Positions 59,931-64,000 of a DNA stretch of 64,000 bases are shown here, piece after piece. The number at the start of each line of letters is the position of its first letter. Position 1 is the first letter of the stretch. The translations under genes were made by a program, and so were the position numbers. The DNA comes from Eutreptiella sp. 'Long Island Sound 2002' (Eukaryota; Euglenozoa; Euglenophyceae; Eutreptiales; Eutreptiaceae): assembly GCA_964036045.1 (NCBI GenBank), contig OZ038391.1:45271621-45335620 (forward strand), given 5' to 3'. The notes beneath the pieces were generated by a model that searched no databases, was not told the origin of the DNA, and saw nothing but the letters and a program-made list of their open reading frames with translations.

Positions 59931-60640
59931 GAAAGATGTCCTTGATTAATGCCCTAGATATTTTGATGAAATCCTGCAGGTTTTGAAGTTGAAAACCCAA
60001 ACCAAAGCAGCAAGTAGAGCAAGAACAGGATGTGGATCGAATGAATGAATAGTTTTGAAATCCAGTGTAACACAGAAGGGCTGCAGATAGACAAAGCAGG
60101 TATAAACGAAAAGATTCCATCACAAATGGATAATACAAAAGATTTTATATGAAAACTGGTCTGACTCTAGCCTCCAAGATAGCATCAAGCACTTCATGTG
60201 CACTCTTTTGGGTGAAATGGTGCTGGTTAGGAATGTGGGGCATAGATGTCAGGCCAACACAGAAAATGACTTGTCCAAGCAACTGAATTCAGAAACAGTT
60301 AAAAAGTAGAACCACAATAAGTGGTAGAAACAATTGAGTATAGGGGTCTTGGGGTGGGAGACCACTAGGCTTAACCTCCAAGGCCTCAAGCATGAGATGC
60401 CTATTTTTTTTCGGTATATCCTCCATGAAGGAAGGTACCTCCGCTCAGTTGAGTGGTAGGGGTGAACTTCATGGGGGGGCTAGGGTTACAACCCTAGTTA
60501 CTTTGAGAAAGTGTACTTTAGGCTTCAAAAGAGAGATAAAAATACTTAAGTTAGTCTTAGCATCAACAAAAGGGTGTTAAGGGGGGCTTGGCCTGGATCA
60601 AGCCCTCCAAGAAAGACATGGCAGTGAAGTTTTCTTACTC
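59931..60640 (-). repeat. Probable 5' LTR of LTR-C
   Basis: The inner end is fixed by the primer site; minus-strand LTR end ACATCTTTC directly before TGG. The outer end is a guess from the change to the tandem-repeat region. The second LTR is not in the window. Lower GC than the surroundings. No genes. Confidence 0.45.
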
Positions 60641-60650
60641 AAAATGCTCT

Positions 60651-61340
60651 GAAAATGGGCCGCTTCGGGACTAACAATGCGTCAAAAATGGGTCAAAAAA
60701 GCGTTTTTTCCACAAATGATCCTGGACCATTTATGATGCCCAAACAAGTGGTTTTAGCCCGTTTTGAGCCCGTGGCGACGGGTTTTGGCCATTGCACCTT
60801 CCCAACGGCTTGGGCTTTACTTTATCTTAGCCATCCTAGAGCCTAGGTGGTGCCCTTGCCAAATCCCAGTTTTGGGCCAGAAACTCACCACCCGCGGCCC
60901 GCGGCGGTGGCGCTGAGTTGGGAGGTGCCCCCCCAAATCTGCGCAGTTTTGGGCTCAAAACAGCCATTTTCCGCCCAAAACAGCCCTAGTAAGGGTTCAA
61001 AACAGCCAAACGAAGGCAAACGGCTGCTACACTACACATGTGGCTTGACTTTCTCGTGACCAAGGGACCTTTGGTGCCCTTCAACTCCACGACATGTCCG
61101 AGAAACGGCCCAAAAAGGCGCCAAAAAGCCCCAAAAACTGCGCAATGTGCACCATCACCTCGAAACCAAGAACGGGCCGTATCTTGGGCTACGTGGCTGA
61201 AAAACCAATTCCGGGGGCACCAAGTCCGCCAGCAACCCCCCACCTTTTATGGTTTCCAAGTCTCAGAATTGCCCAACAAGACACGTAGACCCCCGTACAA
61301 CTGGTCACTTGGTGCAGCCTGAGGGCCGGCCAGCCCACGC
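60651..61340. other. Spacer with one diverged ~162-bp repeat unit
   Basis: 60651-60800 resembles the tandem units at 61380-61800. The remainder (60800-61340) has many short AAAA/CCCC-alternating words and no supported gene. Confidence 0.45.
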
Positions 61341-61379
61341 ACAGTGGGGGCCAACGGTGGGTCCACCAGGGTCCCCAAG

Positions 61380-61800
61380 GCAAAAAAAATGATTTTTTCT
61401 AAAGTTGTTCCTAGACCACTTGGGATGCTCAAACAAGTGTTTTTAGACGGTTTTGAGCCCGTGGTGGCGCGTTTTGGGCCATGGAAAATCCCAAAATGCC
61501 TTGAAAATGGGCCGTTTTGGGACCAACGATGGGTCGAAAATGGGTCAAAAAAGCGTTTTTCCAAAAATGATTCCGCACCATTCATGATGCTCAAACAAGT
61601 GGTTTTAACCCATTTTGAGCCCGTGGCAACGGGTTTTGGCTGATGGAAAATGCCAAAATGCCTTGAAAATGGGCCATTTTGGGACCAAAAATGGGTCAAA
61701 AATGGGTCAAAAACGTGTTTTTGCAAAAGTGATCCCGGACCATTGGAGATGCTCAAATGAGTGTTTTTAGCCCTTTTTGAGCCCGTTTTGACCGAGTTTA
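61380..61800. repeat. Degenerate ~162-bp tandem repeat
   Basis: Three units. The landmark GATGCTCAAA recurs at 61424, 61585 and 61748 (161 and 163 bp apart), with GAGCCCGT and AAAATGGGCC in register. A separate unit has the landmark at 60735. Satellite-like; no coding potential. Confidence 0.7.
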
Positions 61801-61903
61801 GCCCCTTCCACCACATGTATGCACCGCTTTGTGCCCTTCGCACGTACCTTAGAGCCGTGTGGTGGAGCCACCTAGAGTTGGGAGAGGGGTGTAAATTAGA
61901 GGA

Positions 61904-62072
<169 letters not shown>

Positions 62073-62197
62073 GCAAGAGGGGTGCGCAGCTGTGTCGTGC
62101 GAAGTGTCGTGCAACCATACGCCAACGGCAATCGGGACGGGCCATGGAGTCCACCCGTTCTCCCGTGTCCTTAGCTCACACAGCCTTCGTTAGCTAA

Positions 62198-64000
62198 ATG
62201 TCGCTATCTGTCCCCACCAATCCCGCGGAGTTGCCAGCCTTCCGGCGACGTGCCCGGCGCCTGGTAGACACAGTGTCTGATCTCGTCAGACACGGGCCGC
62301 ACACGTACGCGGCGTTCCAGGCGCGCGTGGACGCGGACCGTCCGGCCAGGGACAACGGGTGGGACCACTTCGTCGACGTCTGCTTGCGGCAGATGTTGGC
62401 CCGCGATCCCCACCCGTACAACGCGCCCGACGTTCAGGCGCGGTTCGCGGCGGGCACGGTGCCGTTCGGGGTGCACCTACTCAACCGACTACTCCGATGT
62501 CTACAAGATCTCGGGCAGCTCGAGGACGCGCAGCGCGGACGGCCCCCAGTGGGGTCGGCGGGGCAGCCGGGGTATGCGGCGCCGGGTGCGTTTCCGATGC
62601 CGCCGCCCCCTAGCCTCGGGCCCATGCCCATCCCGCCCTTTGGGACTCACCACCACCACCAACTTCATCTCCATCACCTACTTCATCACCCCGTCGGGTT
62701 CCCCATGATGCAGCATCACCTCCCACACCAACACGTACACCCCGCAGCTGTGCCACAGCCCCCCGTCCATCTTCACCTTCACCACCAACTGGCGGCTGTG
62801 CCACAGCACCCTGTCCACCTACACCATCACCATCATCATCACCATCCGCACCGGCATGTGGAGTACCCGCATCCCCTGCCCCAGCAGCACCCAAGACCGC
62901 CTCAGCACACGGTGCCGGTGCCGGAACCGGTGCCGGTGCCATGGCCGGGGCGGAGTGCCCAGCAGCAGGGGGTGTCGCAAGGGGCTGTGCCACAGCACCT
63001 CGTCCACTTTCACCATCACCGTCACCATCACCATCCGCACCAGCAAGTGGAGTACCCACATTCCCTGCCCCAGCAGCAATCACTGCCGCCTGAGCACACG
63101 ATGCCGGTGCCGGAACCGGTTCCGGTGCCTGAGCCGGGGTGGGACGCCCAGCAGCAGGGGGTGTCGCAAGGAGCTGGGCCACAGCACCCAGTCCACCTTC
63201 ACCATCACCATCACCAACATCGTCCACACCAGCATGTGGAGTACCCACATCCCCTACCCCAGCAGCACCCACGGCGGCCTCAGCACACAATGCCGGTGCT
63301 AGAGCCGGTACCGGTGCCTGGGCCGGGGCGGAGCGCCCAACAACAGGGGGTGTCGCAAGGGGCTGTGCCACGGCACCCCGTCCACCCTCACCGTCACCAT
63401 CACCATCACCGTCCGCACCTGCATGTGGAATGCCCTCGCCCCCCGCCCCAGCAGCACTCACGGCCGATGCCTCAGCACACCGTGTCGGTGCCGGTACCGG
63501 TGCCGGCTCCTGGACCGGGGCGGGGCGCCCAGCAGCAGGGGGTGTCGCAAGGGGAGGCACATGGTGTGCCCCCGGGCGAGGCGAAGGGTATGGGGGCACC
63601 TGCGCCACCCCTGGCAGAGCCTCAGCCGGAGGTTCCCGCGGCGGGGTCGCCACCGCGGACGGTCCAGATGCCGGACCCAGCCGTGCCTCGCGAGGCCTCG
63701 CCCGTGGTGCCGACGGGCCCGGAGCCAGTGGTGCCGGGTGGGATGCAGGGCGCGGCCCCCGTGGGGAGGACTACGACGGGGGTACAAGCGGGGGAGGATG
63801 CGGCGCAGGAGGCGGCAGTGGCTGGCCCGCGAGACATCAGCGAGCTGCTCGCGCAGGCCCTGGAGGAGTACCGGCGGACGGCCGTGAGGAGTGGGGGAGC
63901 CGCGCCGGAAGGGGCTGACGCCGGCGAGCTGATAGCGCAGGCGCTCGCGGCTGTCGCCCCGAGGACGGACGGGGCCAAGGAGACGTCGACGGAGGCGGTT
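62198..64000 (+). CDS. Unrecognised ORF with helical N-terminus and His/Pro/Gln-rich 63-residue repeats, open at window end
   Basis: The ATG at 62198 begins 601 codons with no stop to the window end. Residues 1-115 look globular and helical (AFRRRARRLVDTVSDLVRHG, WDHFVDVCLRQMLARDPHPY, GVHLLNRLLRCLQDLG). A Pro/Gly/His-rich linker follows. Four repeats (about 62790-63550) have a period of 63, 63 and 64 residues, each with an HxHHHHH tract, VEYPHPLPQQ, HTVPVPEPVPVP and AQQQGVSQG. The C-terminal visible part returns to normal composition (DISELLAQALEEYRRTAV, AGELIAQALAAVAP), suggesting two short related helices. The His-rich centre recalls ORF E of N1-N3. It may be ORF1 of another GC-rich element with its 5' end near 62067. 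Function unknown. Confidence 0.65.
   Translation, partial: MSLSVPTNPAELPAFRRRARRLVDTVSDLVRHGPHTYAAFQARVDADRPARDNGWDHFVDVCLRQMLARDPHPYNAPDVQARFAAGTVPFGVHLLNRLLRCLQDLGQLEDAQRGRPPVGSAGQPGYAAPGAFPMPPPPSLGPMPIPPFGTHHHHQLHLHHLLHHPVGFPMMQHHLPHQHVHPAAVPQPPVHLHLHHQLAAVPQHPVHLHHHHHHHHPHRHVEYPHPLPQQHPRPPQHTVPVPEPVPVPWPGRSAQQQGVSQGAVPQHLVHFHHHRHHHHPHQQVEYPHSLPQQQSLPPEHTMPVPEPVPVPEPGWDAQQQGVSQGAGPQHPVHLHHHHHQHRPHQHVEYPHPLPQQHPRRPQHTMPVLEPVPVPGPGRSAQQQGVSQGAVPRHPVHPHRHHHHHRPHLHVECPRPPPQQHSRPMPQHTVSVPVPVPAPGPGRGAQQQGVSQGEAHGVPPGEAKGMGAPAPPLAEPQPEVPAAGSPPRTVQMPDPAVPREASPVVPTGPEPVVPGGMQGAAPVGRTTTGVQAGEDAAQEAAVAGPRDISELLAQALEEYRRTAVRSGGAAPEGADAGELIAQALAAVAPRTDGAKETSTEAV
62790..63550 (+). repeat. Coding tandem repeat, 189-192 bp, four units
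   Basis: The landmark GGTGTCGCAA recurs at 62971, 63160, 63349 and 63541. All spacings are multiples of three, so the frame is kept through all units. The opposite-strand ORF over it is a shadow. Confidence 0.85.

Larger units (their letters stand above)
56142..60640 (-). mobile_element. LTR-C: oldest Ty3/gypsy-like element, 5' half
   Basis: Minus-strand element with a probable 5' LTR, an initiator-Met primer site, gag in pieces, a zinc knuckle and protease. It ends abruptly at 56142 where LTR-B is inserted, so RT and the rest would lie left of LTR-B, outside the window. Codon use and GC content are lower than in N1-N4. The Gag and knuckle families are ones I associate with dinoflagellate genome assemblies (from memory). 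Confidence 0.75.

Noticed and set aside
62610-63653. 347-codon minus-strand ORF over the His-rich repeats
   Set aside because: Shadow of the plus-strand ORF at 62198, produced by GC-rich repeats with frame-preserving length.

Overview
The window is a eukaryotic repeat graveyard. I see no convincing single-copy host gene, only retroelements inserted into one another. The host is probably a large-genome alga or protist. One Gag family (element C, right side) resembles, from memory, a family I associate with dinoflagellate genomes such as Symbiodiniaceae. That is recognition without a database search, so the taxon is tentative. Very GC-rich stretches with runs of C or G alternate with moderate-GC LTRs and AT-rich spacers. 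The coordinates below let the insertions be peeled off in order.

Layering, oldest first. LTR-C is a minus-strand Ty3/gypsy-like element: 5' LTR from about 60640 down to 59931, an initiator-Met-tRNA primer site at 59918-59930, and gag, zinc knuckle and protease from 59847 down to 56142. LTR-B, a plus-strand Ty3/gypsy chromovirus, was inserted into LTR-C. Its visible body runs from 9252 to its 3' LTR at 53140-56141. LTR-B was then hit at least four times: by LTR-A (same family, minus strand, 1-9251, running off the left edge), by N1 (11025-33390, minus), by N2 (35436-39806, plus) and by N4 (42193-52025, plus). N1 was later hit by LTR-R, a young minus-strand chromovirus (17813-30556), and N4 was hit by N3 (45984-51130, plus).

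N1, N2 and N3 are 5'-truncated copies of one GC-rich family that looks like a non-LTR retrotransposon. They have no LTRs, a shared 3' end with two hairpins and an (AAACCTC)n tail, and, in N1, an ORF with an RNase H domain and a CX2CX8HX4C zinc finger. Several closely packed ORFs of unknown function follow. N4 is a related family with a (CTAC)n tail. N1, N3 and N4 are each flanked by exact-ended direct duplications of the target, about 628, 780-790 and 1137 bp long, which I interpret as giant target-site duplications. This is the most unusual feature of the window.

The three LTR elements whose gag-pol junction is visible (A, R, C) each have gag and protease/pol in one frame separated by a single UAG followed by NGG. 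This suggests that pol is expressed by programmed stop-codon readthrough. The right end holds degenerate ~162-bp tandem repeats, an (AT)n microsatellite, and the start of an unrecognised plus-strand ORF (62198 to beyond 64000) with four ~63-residue His/Pro/Gln-rich repeats. It may be the first ORF of another GC-rich element.
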